Part shown: positions 53,997 to 61,963 of the stretch, piece after piece
Layout of the letters: each line of letters opens with the position of its first letter
Position numbering within the stretch: the first letter of the stretch is position 1
Source: Bacteroidetes bacterium HGW-Bacteroidetes-7
GTDB lineage: Bacteria > Bacteroidota > Bacteroidia > Bacteroidales > UBA932
DNA length: 64,000 nucleotides
NCBI GenBank assembly: GCA_002842465.1
Contig: PHDA01000007.1
Span: 30,770-94,769 of the forward strand
Reading direction: 5' to 3'
The notes under the pieces: model-generated
The model's database searches: none
What the model saw: the letters and a program-made list of their open reading frames with translations, nothing else
Told to the model about the DNA's origin: nothing
Made by a program: the position numbers and the translations under genes

Positions 53997-54671
53997 ATGA
54001 AAAAGAATACACAAATAAACACCGGCATTAATAGTTGGATGGAGGCTCTGAACGAGAGTGAACGAAACCGTATTTTAAATGCCTCAGAAACTCTCACCTA
54101 CAACAAGGGAGAAACCATCATCAAGCAAGGCACTCTTGCTTCGCAAATTTTGTTTGTTGAGGATGGAATAGCTAAGTTAAATTTTCAAACAGGAGAAAGA
54201 GATACAACTTTTAGCTTTGCTACAAATGGAGATTTTATTGGACTTATGTGCTCATTCGTCAAGAAAAGACTTGAATTCTCTGCAGTTGCAATAACTAATA
54301 CCACTGTAAGAATTATTGACAGAGAGGTGTTTGAAAATCTGATTGAGAATAACGGACAATTTGCTGTTTACGTTGTCAAACTTATGTCAGAACTGACAAA
54401 CGGAGTGGTGCATACCCTCATAACATTAAGTCACAAAAATGTAAATGGGGCAGTTGCCACCCTACTGTTAACTTTATCCAGATTATATGACTCAGGTAAA
54501 CTTCAAATACCATTCACCCGCGATGAAATGGCTGACGCACTTGGGTACTCAAAAGAGAGCATTATTAATACGCTCTCGGCATTTCATCAGGATAAAATAA
54601 TTTCAATCTCAGGAAGAAATCTTGAAATTCTTCAACCCAGCGCTCTTGTATTAATATCTGAAAAGGGGTAA
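53997..54671 (+). CDS. Crp/Fnr-family transcriptional regulator
   Basis: The 224-residue product has a cyclic-nucleotide-binding-like domain ('YNKGETIIKQGTLASQILFVEDGIAKL') and a C-terminal winged helix ('FTRDEMADALGYSKESIINTLSAF'). There is no cysteine cluster for an FNR-type iron-sulfur site, and the cNMP-binding arginine signature is not evident, so the effector is unknown. An AGGAG sequence precedes the ATG, unusual among the weak ribosome sites here. It is divergent from the OsmC gene, which is a plausible target. Confidence 0.9.
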   Translation: MKKNTQINTGINSWMEALNESERNRILNASETLTYNKGETIIKQGTLASQILFVEDGIAKLNFQTGERDTTFSFATNGDFIGLMCSFVKKRLEFSAVAITNTTVRIIDREVFENLIENNGQFAVYVVKLMSELTNGVVHTLITLSHKNVNGAVATLLLTLSRLYDSGKLQIPFTRDEMADALGYSKESIINTLSAFHQDKIISISGRNLEILQPSALVLISEKG

Positions 54672-54740
54672 AGCTTTAAATATTTTTTTGCAGCCAGATG
54701 ATATCAAAACTTCTATTATGTTTTGTAATAATGTTTTCGA

Positions 54741-55286
54741 TTAATATTTGACAATAGAAAAGATATTAAAATTAAGCCTATCTATTTTTGTTTTAGTACT
54801 TTTTGGTGCAAAAAATTGAGAATAGCCGGTTTTGTTAGGAGTGATACTCCAGGCATTGTTTGAAAAAAGCGGAATTAAATCAGATAACCCTACTTTAGTT
54901 GAGAATCTAGATTTGAAGAATTGTTTGGACCTTTCTGAATAAAGGTAATTCACATCTCTTGCTACGACTGAATAACCCTTATTATTAATTGTAATGCTAT
55001 CAAGAGCTTTTATATGCTCTCTGCTGTAAATTGAAAAATTTATTATAGCTGAGTCCAAAATTTTATCTAAATATCTGAAAGTTATATCCAACTCAAGGTA
55101 ATTTTTAAAATCATCCTGGAATATAAGTGGTTTTATAAAATATTGTGTTCCCTGGTCGCCCAGAAAAAAAGTTTCAAAAAGTTTTTTATTGGTTTTTACA
55201 GCAGCCGGCCTGACAGTAAAGCAGGATGTTACAATAACTGCAAAAAGTAGTATGCAAAATGATCTGATTAACCAATTTTTTTTCAT
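54741..55286 (-). CDS. Lipoprotein of unknown function
   Basis: The 181-residue product has a lipobox 'VIVTSC' (Cys22) and a body with beta-prone segments; I recognise no family. AT content is a little higher than in neighbours. It sits 63 bases after the TRL-like gene, from which it is separated by a strong terminator. Confidence 0.65.
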   Translation of the reverse strand: MKKNWLIRSFCILLFAVIVTSCFTVRPAAVKTNKKLFETFFLGDQGTQYFIKPLIFQDDFKNYLELDITFRYLDKILDSAIINFSIYSREHIKALDSITINNKGYSVVARDVNYLYSERSKQFFKSRFSTKVGLSDLIPLFSNNAWSITPNKTGYSQFFAPKSTKTKIDRLNFNIFSIVKY

Positions 55287-55302
55287 TTCAGTTTTTAGTA
55301 TA

Positions 55303-55340
55303 AAAAAAGCATGGTGATTATTTAATGATCACCATGCTTT
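55303..55340 (-). terminator. Terminator after the TRL-like gene
   Basis: AAAGCATGGTGAT and ATCACCATGCTTT are perfect 13-bp arms; the A run on the left gives the T tract on the minus strand. Confidence 0.88.
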
Positions 55341-55349
55341 GAATGAACC

Positions 55350-55634
55350 TTATTCTCCTGTTACTATTGTTTCATAGGTAACAATAATGTTCAGAACACT
55401 GGTTTTTTTGATGTCAACTGTAGCAATTTTTTTAATACCACCATTTTTGGCAGCAGTTTGGATACTTGCATCTTGGTCAAAAAACAAAACGCCCAGATAA
55501 CCGGTAGCTTTAGATACTCCTACCTTTTGACCTACGGGATTACTTGTTGCGTTAACCGGTAGTGTTAGTGCACAGCTTGAAAGCAATGCTGCCAGCCCCA
55601 AAAGGGCGGCAATCTTTTTAAATTTCTTCAACAT
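55350..55634 (-). CDS. Small TRL-like lipoprotein
   Basis: The 94-residue product has lipobox 'LLSSC' (Cys21) and the pattern of the TRL-like family: 'VGVSKATGYLGVLFFDQDASIQTAAKNGGIKKIATVD'. The family is common in Bacteroidota and spirochaetes, next to tRNA genes in some; function is unknown. It is a single gene with its own terminator. Confidence 0.8.
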   Translation of the reverse strand: MLKKFKKIAALLGLAALLSSCALTLPVNATSNPVGQKVGVSKATGYLGVLFFDQDASIQTAAKNGGIKKIATVDIKKTSVLNIIVTYETIVTGE

Positions 55635-55705
55635 GGATTAAGTTATTTTTGGTGATTATATCGACGTTAAAGTTATGGTTTTAAATTGTTTCTACCAAAA
55701 AAAAA

Positions 55706-56458
55706 TCACCTGCCTGATTCGTTAAGTATTTGAGTCCTTTTCTTTATATACTTTAGAACAACATACATCAGAAGAGTCAAAATGGTGCCTGCTATAAGAA
55801 AATAGTTGAAATGAGTATCTTTTTCAATAAGCTCACCTGCAATATCAAACACACAAAATAGCAGGAAAATAGCAGCCAGCCCGTTTTTTTCTTGTTTCAA
55901 TACCTTTTTCCAGCTAAAGGTCAAATCCGATTTAAAAAACTTTGAATATTTTGGAATAAATGCAGGGACTTTTTTTGCCCAATTTAAATATTGTTCTCCA
56001 AACTTGCGACGTAAAAATTGCTCTTCGGCAAACATAATCCTTTCATAATATAACCAGTAAACTAAACAGAAAACAAGAATGAACCAAACATTCCCGGTTA
56101 ACATTGCAAGACCAAACCACATGAAAAAATTACCAAGATATAGCGGGTGCCTTACAATACTATAAATTCCTGATGTGTTTAGCGTTTCTGCAATTTGTTC
56201 TTTGGTATTTCTACCTGAAGTATTTTTGGGAGTGTGCCCAACGGTATAAATACGAATACCCAGCCCAATCAAACTTATAAACAGGCAAAACATTTCATAA
56301 TAGATCTCAAAAGGAGTATCTCTAAGAAAGAAAACTCCTGGATATAATTCTGACCTCAAAATCAAGAAGGTACCAATAACTAATATTATAATGGGAAGCA
56401 GACTACGATATCTAAACAGCCAAATCCCTTCTTCTTCGAACTCTTCAATTAGTGCCAT
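55706..56458 (-). CDS. ICMT/PEMT-like membrane methyltransferase
   Basis: The 250-residue product has about six membrane helices and the isoprenylcysteine/phosphatidylethanolamine methyltransferase signature 'GIYSIVRHPLYLGNFFMWFG' followed by 'ERIMFAEEQFLRRKFGEQYLNW'. These residues bind SAM at the membrane face. The lipid or thiol substrate is unknown. It is co-directional with rsgA, 56 bases downstream of it. Confidence 0.87.
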   Translation of the reverse strand: MALIEEFEEEGIWLFRYRSLLPIIILVIGTFLILRSELYPGVFFLRDTPFEIYYEMFCLFISLIGLGIRIYTVGHTPKNTSGRNTKEQIAETLNTSGIYSIVRHPLYLGNFFMWFGLAMLTGNVWFILVFCLVYWLYYERIMFAEEQFLRRKFGEQYLNWAKKVPAFIPKYSKFFKSDLTFSWKKVLKQEKNGLAAIFLLFCVFDIAGELIEKDTHFNYFLIAGTILTLLMYVVLKYIKKRTQILNESGR

Positions 56459-56514
56459 AACTTTACAGATTTAGAGTGAAGTTATGCAAATTATTTGGAG
56501 AATGTTTATTGTTT

Positions 56515-57573
56515 CTACTTTATACCTTTTCTATGATAGTCTTTAATAATTTTTCCTAAAATTTTATCTCTCTTCTTTTTCTCAGAAACTGATGTTTCAA
56601 AAAAAGATATCTCCTTTTGAATTTTAATATAATTCTCATAAACATCTCTCTCCAGGCTCCCATTTTCAATAGATTCAATCACAGCACATCCGATTTCGTT
56701 AGTGTGTGTACAATTTTTAAATTTGCATTTTTGAGATAGCGTAAAAATCAGATCGAAAGTCATCTCCATTCCGGATTCTTTATCTACTACGCCCACCTCC
56801 CTCATACCTGGATTGTCTATTAGAATCCCTCCATTTTCAAGAAAAATCATCTCCCTGTGACTTGTCGTGTGTTTGCCTTTACCGGTACTTAGGCTGATTG
56901 ATTTGGTGCTCATGAGCTGTTTCCCGTAGAGGTTATTCACTAGTGTAGATTTGCCAACACCCGAAGAGCCCAGTAAGCAGAAGGTTTTACCCTTTTCAAT
57001 CAACCGGCTTAAATCTTCATAACCATCGAGTGTAGTGTTACTTATTGCAAATACATCAACCCCTTTTATCCTTTTTTTGATTAGTTCAATGGTTCTGACT
57101 CCGTAGTCCTTATCAATCAAATCTGTCTTTGTCAAAACAATTACCGGTTTAACTTTGGATGAATTACAAATAGTGAGATATCTTTCAAGACGGTTTATAT
57201 TGAAATCTCTATCAGCGGCTTGAACTAAAAGAGCATAATCGATATTTGCTGCAATCACCTGTATTTCACCAAACTTGTCAATCGCCTGCCTTGAAATCAT
57301 TGATTGTCTGGGAATTATTTTATGAATTATAGAATTCCCGGAATCAAAAACTGTTATTGCTACCCAGTCTCCAACAGTTGGAAAATCTTCACGTCCCTTT
57401 GCCGAGAACCTTAAATTTCCGGTTATTTCTGACTCAAATTCTCCATTTTCAGTTTTTACAATATATCTCTCCTTATGCTCCGCAATTACCCGGCCTATCT
57501 CAAATCCTGAGAGATTATGTTCGCTTACAAGTTGTTTAATTTGTGGATTGTATCCTAACTCTTCTAATTTCAT
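56515..57573 (-). CDS. rsgA: Small-subunit ribosome maturation GTPase
   Basis: The 352-residue product has the RsgA layout: N-terminal OB domain (about 1-95), circularly permuted GTPase with G4 'VLTKTDLID' before G1 'LLGSSGVGKSTLVN' and G3 'DNPGMREV', then a zinc-binding tail 'CKFKNCTHTNEIGC'. It releases late factors from the 30S subunit. Length is normal. Confidence 0.95.
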   Translation of the reverse strand: MKLEELGYNPQIKQLVSEHNLSGFEIGRVIAEHKERYIVKTENGEFESEITGNLRFSAKGREDFPTVGDWVAITVFDSGNSIIHKIIPRQSMISRQAIDKFGEIQVIAANIDYALLVQAADRDFNINRLERYLTICNSSKVKPVIVLTKTDLIDKDYGVRTIELIKKRIKGVDVFAISNTTLDGYEDLSRLIEKGKTFCLLGSSGVGKSTLVNNLYGKQLMSTKSISLSTGKGKHTTSHREMIFLENGGILIDNPGMREVGVVDKESGMEMTFDLIFTLSQKCKFKNCTHTNEIGCAVIESIENGSLERDVYENYIKIQKEISFFETSVSEKKKRDKILGKIIKDYHRKGIK

Positions 57574-57690
57574 TTGCTGTAATTAAAGTTCGGCAATGTA
57601 TAAAAGTTTCACTCATTGAGAAATAGACTTTATATCTCTGATATTTTGAATTGCAAAGTTAAAATATTACAAAATAAGAAATAAATTAAA

Positions 57691-57722
57691 TTTGGTTTAT
57701 ATTATTAACTTGTTTACATTTG
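57691..57722 (+). promoter_or_regulatory. Promoter of the membrane protein / regulator pair
   Basis: TTTG (57691-57694) and TACATTTG (57715-57722) are separated by 20 bases, the best Bacteroidota-type promoter seen in the window. The implied start is near 57729. A palindrome fills the spacer. Confidence 0.75.
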
Positions 57723-57787
57723 CATCACGCAACTTTTAGAGTTGCAAATTTTTTGAGCCAAATGGTTTATATTATAAACTTATTTAC
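57693..57787 (+). promoter_or_regulatory. Two 25-bp operator-like direct repeats
   Basis: TGGTTTATATTATTAACTTG begins copy 1 (57693-57717) and TGGTTTATATTATAAACTTA begins copy 2 (57763-57787), with only two differences in 25 bases. The core GTTTATA-T-TATAAAC is a perfect palindrome in copy 2 and has one mismatch in copy 1. Copy 1 sits in the promoter spacer, copy 2 in the leader. A hairpin GCAACT/AGTTGC and a T run lie between. Autoregulation by the winged-helix protein is the likely use. Confidence 0.6.
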
Positions 57788-57810
57788 TAATCGAAGTAAC
57801 AATTAAATTT

Positions 57811-58401
57811 ATGGAAGAGAGAAACTTAACTCAAAATGAAAGTCTGGAAATAATCACCAGGATGATTAAAGAGACCAGAAACAATCTCGAAAAAGATGGT
57901 GGCAGCATCTATTTGCTGTGGGGATATGTGTGGCTTTTTGTGTCACTCGCAATCTATTTTTTACTTATGAAAACCGGTGATTACAGGATGCAGTGGCTTT
58001 GGTTTGCCATACCACTGATTGGATATCCGGGAATGATTTATTTGTTAAAAAAAGAGAAGCGGGGAGCAATAACATTCGCAGGAAGAGTGATTGGAAATAT
58101 TTGGATAGTAATCGGTGTTGTTGCAGCATTACTTTCTCTTTATATGTTTATTGACTACAAAGCCTTTCCTATTTTATTCACAATGGCCTTGCTAATTAAT
58201 ACCGGGGTAGCAATGAGTGGTCTGATAATAAAATTTAAACCAATTATTATTGCCGGATTTCTGGGGATATTATTAAGCTTTGTTATACTAATGCTCAATG
58301 GGCTGGATCAGATTTTAATATTTTCCCTCTTTGCAGTAATTATGCTTATCATCCCGGGCCACATACTTAATGCGGCATCAAGGAAAGTAAAAAAAGCTTA
58401 A
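57811..58401 (+). CDS. Six-helix membrane protein paired with the winged-helix regulator
   Basis: The 196-residue product has a short helical N-terminus ('NESLEIITRMIKETRNNLEKDGGS') and five or six membrane helices ('IYLLWGYVWLFVSLAIYFLL', 'IILIPGHIL' end). I know it only as a conserved partner of winged-helix regulators in Bacteroidota. The regulator gene starts 4 bases after its stop. Function unknown. Confidence 0.75.
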   Translation: MEERNLTQNESLEIITRMIKETRNNLEKDGGSIYLLWGYVWLFVSLAIYFLLMKTGDYRMQWLWFAIPLIGYPGMIYLLKKEKRGAITFAGRVIGNIWIVIGVVAALLSLYMFIDYKAFPILFTMALLINTGVAMSGLIIKFKPIIIAGFLGILLSFVILMLNGLDQILIFSLFAVIMLIIPGHILNAASRKVKKA

Positions 58402-58405
58402 GGTT

Positions 58406-58696
58406 ATGTTTAAGGATTTAGACCCACTACTTCATTCGCAATTGCGACTGGCAGTGATCTCAATTTTGGTTTCGGTAGAAGAGGCAGATTTTGTTTATCT
58501 GCGTGAAAAAACCGGCTCAACAGGAGGAAATCTTAGCGTTCAACTGGAAAAGCTAAACGAAGCAGGATACATTGAGATAGAAAAGGGATACAGCGGCAAA
58601 CGACCCAGAACCTTATGTCGTATAACGGAAATCGGTCGTAATGCTTTTGAGCAATATGTTGAGGCCTTGAAAAGTTATTTTAAGGCGACAACTTAA
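58406..58696 (+). CDS. Winged-helix regulator (HTH_34-like)
   Basis: The 96-residue product is a single winged helix: 'LRLAVISILVSVEEADFVYLREKTGSTGGNLSVQLEKLNEAGYIEIEKGYSGKRPRTLCRITEIGRNAF'. It resembles the small MarR/ArsR-related HTH_34 family, which often represses its own operon. The two palindromic repeats upstream of the operon are the obvious binding site. Its stop overlaps the convergent DUF1801 gene by 4 bases. Confidence 0.88.
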   Translation: MFKDLDPLLHSQLRLAVISILVSVEEADFVYLREKTGSTGGNLSVQLEKLNEAGYIEIEKGYSGKRPRTLCRITEIGRNAFEQYVEALKSYFKATT

Positions 58697-59121
58697 ATTC
58701 TCCCCCATTTTTCCTGGAGGAAATCAATGGTTGATTTTATTATTTGTTTTAGGATATCCTGGTTTATATCTGAGAGTTTTTTGATATAAATGCAGGATTT
58801 CCCCATTTTGAATTTACCAAGTTCGTTTAGTAGTGCTTCCTGTCCGGCACAACCGGAATAGACGTAAAGTGAAATGGCTGCTTTTCGTGGTGAAAACCCA
58901 ATAAGTGGCCAGTCTCCCTCTTGAGTGCTTCTTTCAGACTTGTAATGATAACTCCCAAATCCGATAATTGAATCCCCCCACATTTTTGGTTCATACCCCG
59001 TGAAGTCCTGCATCAAATTCAAAATCTCAAAGCTGTCTGCTCTTTTTTGTTCAGAGTCTGCAAATTTGTTAATGAATTCACTAACATCTGCCATAGTCTG
59101 TTTAGTTTTTAGCTCTGCCAT
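58693..59121 (-). CDS. DUF1801 protein
   Basis: The 142-residue product matches DUF1801: 'MWGDSIIGFGSYHYKSERSTQEGDWPLIGFSPRKAAISLY'. The family has an unknown cytoplasmic role. It starts one base after the Cys-rich gene stop, so the two are translationally linked, and it ends the accessory run. Confidence 0.88.
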   Translation of the reverse strand: MAELKTKQTMADVSEFINKFADSEQKRADSFEILNLMQDFTGYEPKMWGDSIIGFGSYHYKSERSTQEGDWPLIGFSPRKAAISLYVYSGCAGQEALLNELGKFKMGKSCIYIKKLSDINQDILKQIIKSTIDFLQEKWGRI

Positions 59122-59122
59122 A

Positions 59123-59521
59123 TCATATTGCTTTTAAAATACCACAATTTATACATGTATCTCTATGAACACAAAGTAATTGTCCGCAATTACTACATTT
59201 CCATTTTCCCTTTTCAAGTTCAACAAACTGTGTTAAGCCTATCTCTTTGATGGTATTTAGGTTCTCAATAAGGCTTACACCATATTTGGTTCTGTATCTT
59301 TTATCAAGATCTTTAATCCGCCTGCATGGAAATTTCAAACAAGCATTGCAGAGCAAAATATGGTTATCTCCCTTTTCAGCACACTGTTTAATACTGCAAA
59401 CTGTACAATGGTAAGGCTTGTTACCTGAATTGTTACACCCGGCACACCTGTTTTTATATCTCTGAAAGCCAATACAGGTATCACAATTTACACCACACGG
59501 TGCTATACTTGCATTATTCAT
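59123..59521 (-). CDS. Cys-rich DUF3795-like zinc protein
   Basis: The 132-residue product has about 17 cysteines in CxxC pairs: 'CGVNCDTCIGFQRYKNRCAGC', 'CTVCSIKQCAEK', 'CNACLKFPCRRI' and a terminal zinc ribbon 'CSNCGQLLC...CINCG'. The N-terminal part is DUF3795. Metal binding is clear from the spacing; a function is not known. It lies in a five-gene minus run. Confidence 0.82.
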   Translation of the reverse strand: MNNASIAPCGVNCDTCIGFQRYKNRCAGCNNSGNKPYHCTVCSIKQCAEKGDNHILLCNACLKFPCRRIKDLDKRYRTKYGVSLIENLNTIKEIGLTQFVELEKGKWKCSNCGQLLCVHRDTCINCGILKAI

Positions 59522-59524
59522 GGG

Positions 59525-60061
59525 TCACTCTTTTACCTTTGAATATCTGATTTCGTCGTAAATTATATTGTTCTTGCAAATTGACTTTCTGAATATTGCC
59601 TCTTTTTTGAAACCGCACTTTTCGAGAACCCTTTGCGATGCAATGTTGTATTCAAAAACACCTGTATATATTCTAACAATGCCTAAAGCTTTAAATCCCC
59701 AATCTGTTATAAGATCAACAGCTTTTGACATTATTCCCATATTCCAGAATGGTTCTCCAATAAAATATCCAATTTCGGCACTTCTGCGATACACATCTGT
59801 TCCAGGAGTTAAGCTAATGTTCCCGACATATTCTCCTTTAAATTCAATAGCATAAATTGTTTTAGGGTTCTGCTTGTCTATTGCCTCTTTAAACCTTATT
59901 GCATCTTCCAATGCATAGGGGTTTGGAAAAGCATCCCTCAGATTTATAGCTACTTTTGGATTATTAGCATATTTTGCCAATAACTGCAGATCAGAATTCT
60001 CTATCTCTCTTATTACTACCTCCCCATTTGAAGTAATTACTGTTTTAATCTCTGTTTTCAT
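59525..60061 (-). CDS. GNAT N-acetyltransferase, RimJ/RimL type
   Basis: The 178-residue product is a GNAT enzyme: 'EIGYFIGEPFWNMGIMSKAVDLITDWGFKALGIVRIYTGVFEYNIASQRVLEKCGFKKEA' is the usual acetyl-CoA and substrate region of ribosomal-protein-like acetyltransferases. Substrate unknown. It overlaps the next GNAT gene by 4 bases. Confidence 0.9.
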   Translation of the reverse strand: MKTEIKTVITSNGEVVIREIENSDLQLLAKYANNPKVAINLRDAFPNPYALEDAIRFKEAIDKQNPKTIYAIEFKGEYVGNISLTPGTDVYRRSAEIGYFIGEPFWNMGIMSKAVDLITDWGFKALGIVRIYTGVFEYNIASQRVLEKCGFKKEAIFRKSICKNNIIYDEIRYSKVKE

Positions 60062-60555
60062 CCCTCATTTAATTTTTTCATCATTGTCATTGATTTGCCA
60101 ACCAATTGAATATCTACAAACCCAAATTTTTTGTACATCTCGTAAGCAAAATTATCAGTATCAACACTAAGTGAAATTTGTATATAACCTTTTGATTCTA
60201 TTAACTTTAGCATCTCTGAAAGCAGATGCTTTCCTATACCCATATTCCTGTATTTATGAGTAACTGACATTGCCAATTCAGGTGTTGAAGAGTCTATAAA
60301 TCCATAACTTCTGTTTTCTTCGGAGAATAATCTGGTCCAGACTGTTCCAACTATTTCATTATCTATTTCTGCTACCAGACAATAGTCTCCCTGCCTTCCA
60401 AAACTTTCATAATACCTCGAAATTTCCGGGAATTTTAATACATCTCTCGAGGGCCTCTCCTCTCCTTCAGGTATAAAGATGGCATCATACATAAAAGATT
60501 CTAGGAGTGGTTTTTCACCATCCTTAATTTCACGGACACAAATATCTAAGCACAT
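60058..60555 (-). CDS. GNAT N-acetyltransferase
   Basis: The 165-residue product is a second GNAT protein, with 'VTHKYRNMGIGKHLLSEMLKLIESKGY' (acetyl-CoA loop) and 'YEMYKKFGFVDIQLVGKSMTMMKKL'. It is not a close copy of its neighbour. It overlaps the downstream GNAT start by 4 bases and follows the PD40 lipoprotein by 8. Confidence 0.9.
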   Translation of the reverse strand: MCLDICVREIKDGEKPLLESFMYDAIFIPEGEERPSRDVLKFPEISRYYESFGRQGDYCLVAEIDNEIVGTVWTRLFSEENRSYGFIDSSTPELAMSVTHKYRNMGIGKHLLSEMLKLIESKGYIQISLSVDTDNFAYEMYKKFGFVDIQLVGKSMTMMKKLNEG

Positions 60556-60563
60556 TTAATATA

Positions 60564-61577
60564 CTATTTTACAGACCTTTTCAGATCATCAATTATCGAA
60601 GAACATATCCAATAAATATCGGTATTTCCGTTTTGCGGAGAGTTATGGAAGTCAAGAAGTGAATGTGCGTTTAGCACACCTAAGGTATTATTTCCCATTT
60701 TAGCTGACATGAAAAATATGAACTTACCATCCGGAGTTACCGATGCAGACCACTCTTTTGGATTCGCAGTGTTGACTTTTGGTCCCATATTAACTGCGGC
60801 GCTCCAATTATCTAAGCTGTCTCTGAATGATATATAGTAATCTGTCCCTCCATAGCTATCCGGCATACCAAAAGCAGGAATAATAATGTAGCTCTCATCC
60901 GGTGCTACAAAAGCATTGTATCGGGCTCTTCCAATATTCACATTTGAGCACAGTTTTTCCGGTTGCTCATATACCCCGTTGCTATAACGTGAACGATAGA
61001 TAAACTCATCTTTGGCAATTGTATCCAAATGTGTAAAGTAAATTGTTCCATCGTATGTTACCGACGGGAAAAACTCCTTGCTATGTGTATTAACTGGGGG
61101 GCCGAGGTTTTGTGGGTTAGTCCATTTACCATCTTCTTTAACAGATACCCAAATATCTTCGTTGCCAACAGACGAAGAATCTACAGGCATAGTTGAGATA
61201 AAAAATAGTTTACTGCCGTCAGGAGATATATGTGGTTCTATATACTTGAAATGTGGGTTGGTACAGTATTCAAAAACTTCAGGAGTGGACCAGACATTGC
61301 CAACTCTCTTAGTATAAAAGATTGTAGTGTATTTAAAGTTACCCACTTCACGACAAAAAAAGATTTCGTTGCCATCTGGAGAGATAGTGAAATCTCTTTC
61401 ATTCATGCCTGAAGAGATGACATTTGGTGCAAACAGAACTGCAGAATCACCAGGTAGTGCTTGACCGAAATAATCGCCTTGAATATTTAAAGCCTTATCT
61501 GACATATTATTGCTTGAAAGACAACCGCTTATTGCACCTACAATTATCAATAAAAAGAGATAGGAGTAATTCTTCAT
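60564..61577 (-). CDS. PD40/WD40-like propeller lipoprotein
   Basis: The 337-residue product has lipobox 'AISGC' (Cys19) and PD40 propeller repeats ('FTISPDGNEIFFCREVG', 'PHISPDGSKLFFIST', 'SVTPDGKFIFFMSA'). TolB-type propellers bind proteins or glycan in the periplasm, but no partner is seen. Its start overlaps the cupin stop as ATGA. Confidence 0.85.
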   Translation of the reverse strand: MKNYSYLFLLIIVGAISGCLSSNNMSDKALNIQGDYFGQALPGDSAVLFAPNVISSGMNERDFTISPDGNEIFFCREVGNFKYTTIFYTKRVGNVWSTPEVFEYCTNPHFKYIEPHISPDGSKLFFISTMPVDSSSVGNEDIWVSVKEDGKWTNPQNLGPPVNTHSKEFFPSVTYDGTIYFTHLDTIAKDEFIYRSRYSNGVYEQPEKLCSNVNIGRARYNAFVAPDESYIIIPAFGMPDSYGGTDYYISFRDSLDNWSAAVNMGPKVNTANPKEWSASVTPDGKFIFFMSAKMGNNTLGVLNAHSLLDFHNSPQNGNTDIYWICSSIIDDLKRSVK

Positions 61578-61927
61578 GGTTGAAATTTTAAAAAATCACC
61601 ATCAATAATTAAAAGCTTAACTCCATTCTCTGTTGAAGAGCGGTGTGAACTTAAATCATCTGTTACAACGTAAGTCATCCCTTTCGTTAACACAGACTTT
61701 CCACCATCTTGCAGTTCGCTCACAAATTCACCCTCAAGGCAATGTACAATGTGCCCTTTGGCACACCAGTGGTCGGCAACATATCCTTTTGAATATTCAA
61801 CCAGCCTTACTCGGAGTCCCTCGAACTGCATAGTCTGCCACCATGCTGTTCCCGACTCACCTTTATGTTCGCTCTTTGGCACATTTGTCCAGTCAATAGT
61901 GGAAAATGGGATGTTTTTTGAATTCAT
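61574..61927 (-). CDS. DHCW-type cupin
   Basis: The 117-residue product is a single-domain cupin, with the metal-binding region 'GYVADHWCAKGHIVHCLEGEF' and 'KGMTYVVTDDLSSHRSST'. It fits the small DHCW-motif cupin family. The first residues are 'MNSKNIPFSTIDW'. It leads the five-gene run into the PD40 lipoprotein. Confidence 0.82.
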   Translation of the reverse strand: MNSKNIPFSTIDWTNVPKSEHKGESGTAWWQTMQFEGLRVRLVEYSKGYVADHWCAKGHIVHCLEGEFVSELQDGGKSVLTKGMTYVVTDDLSSHRSSTENGVKLLIIDGDFLKFQP

Positions 61928-61963
61928 TTCTCTCTATTTTAGAAAATTCGAGAGTAAATATAC

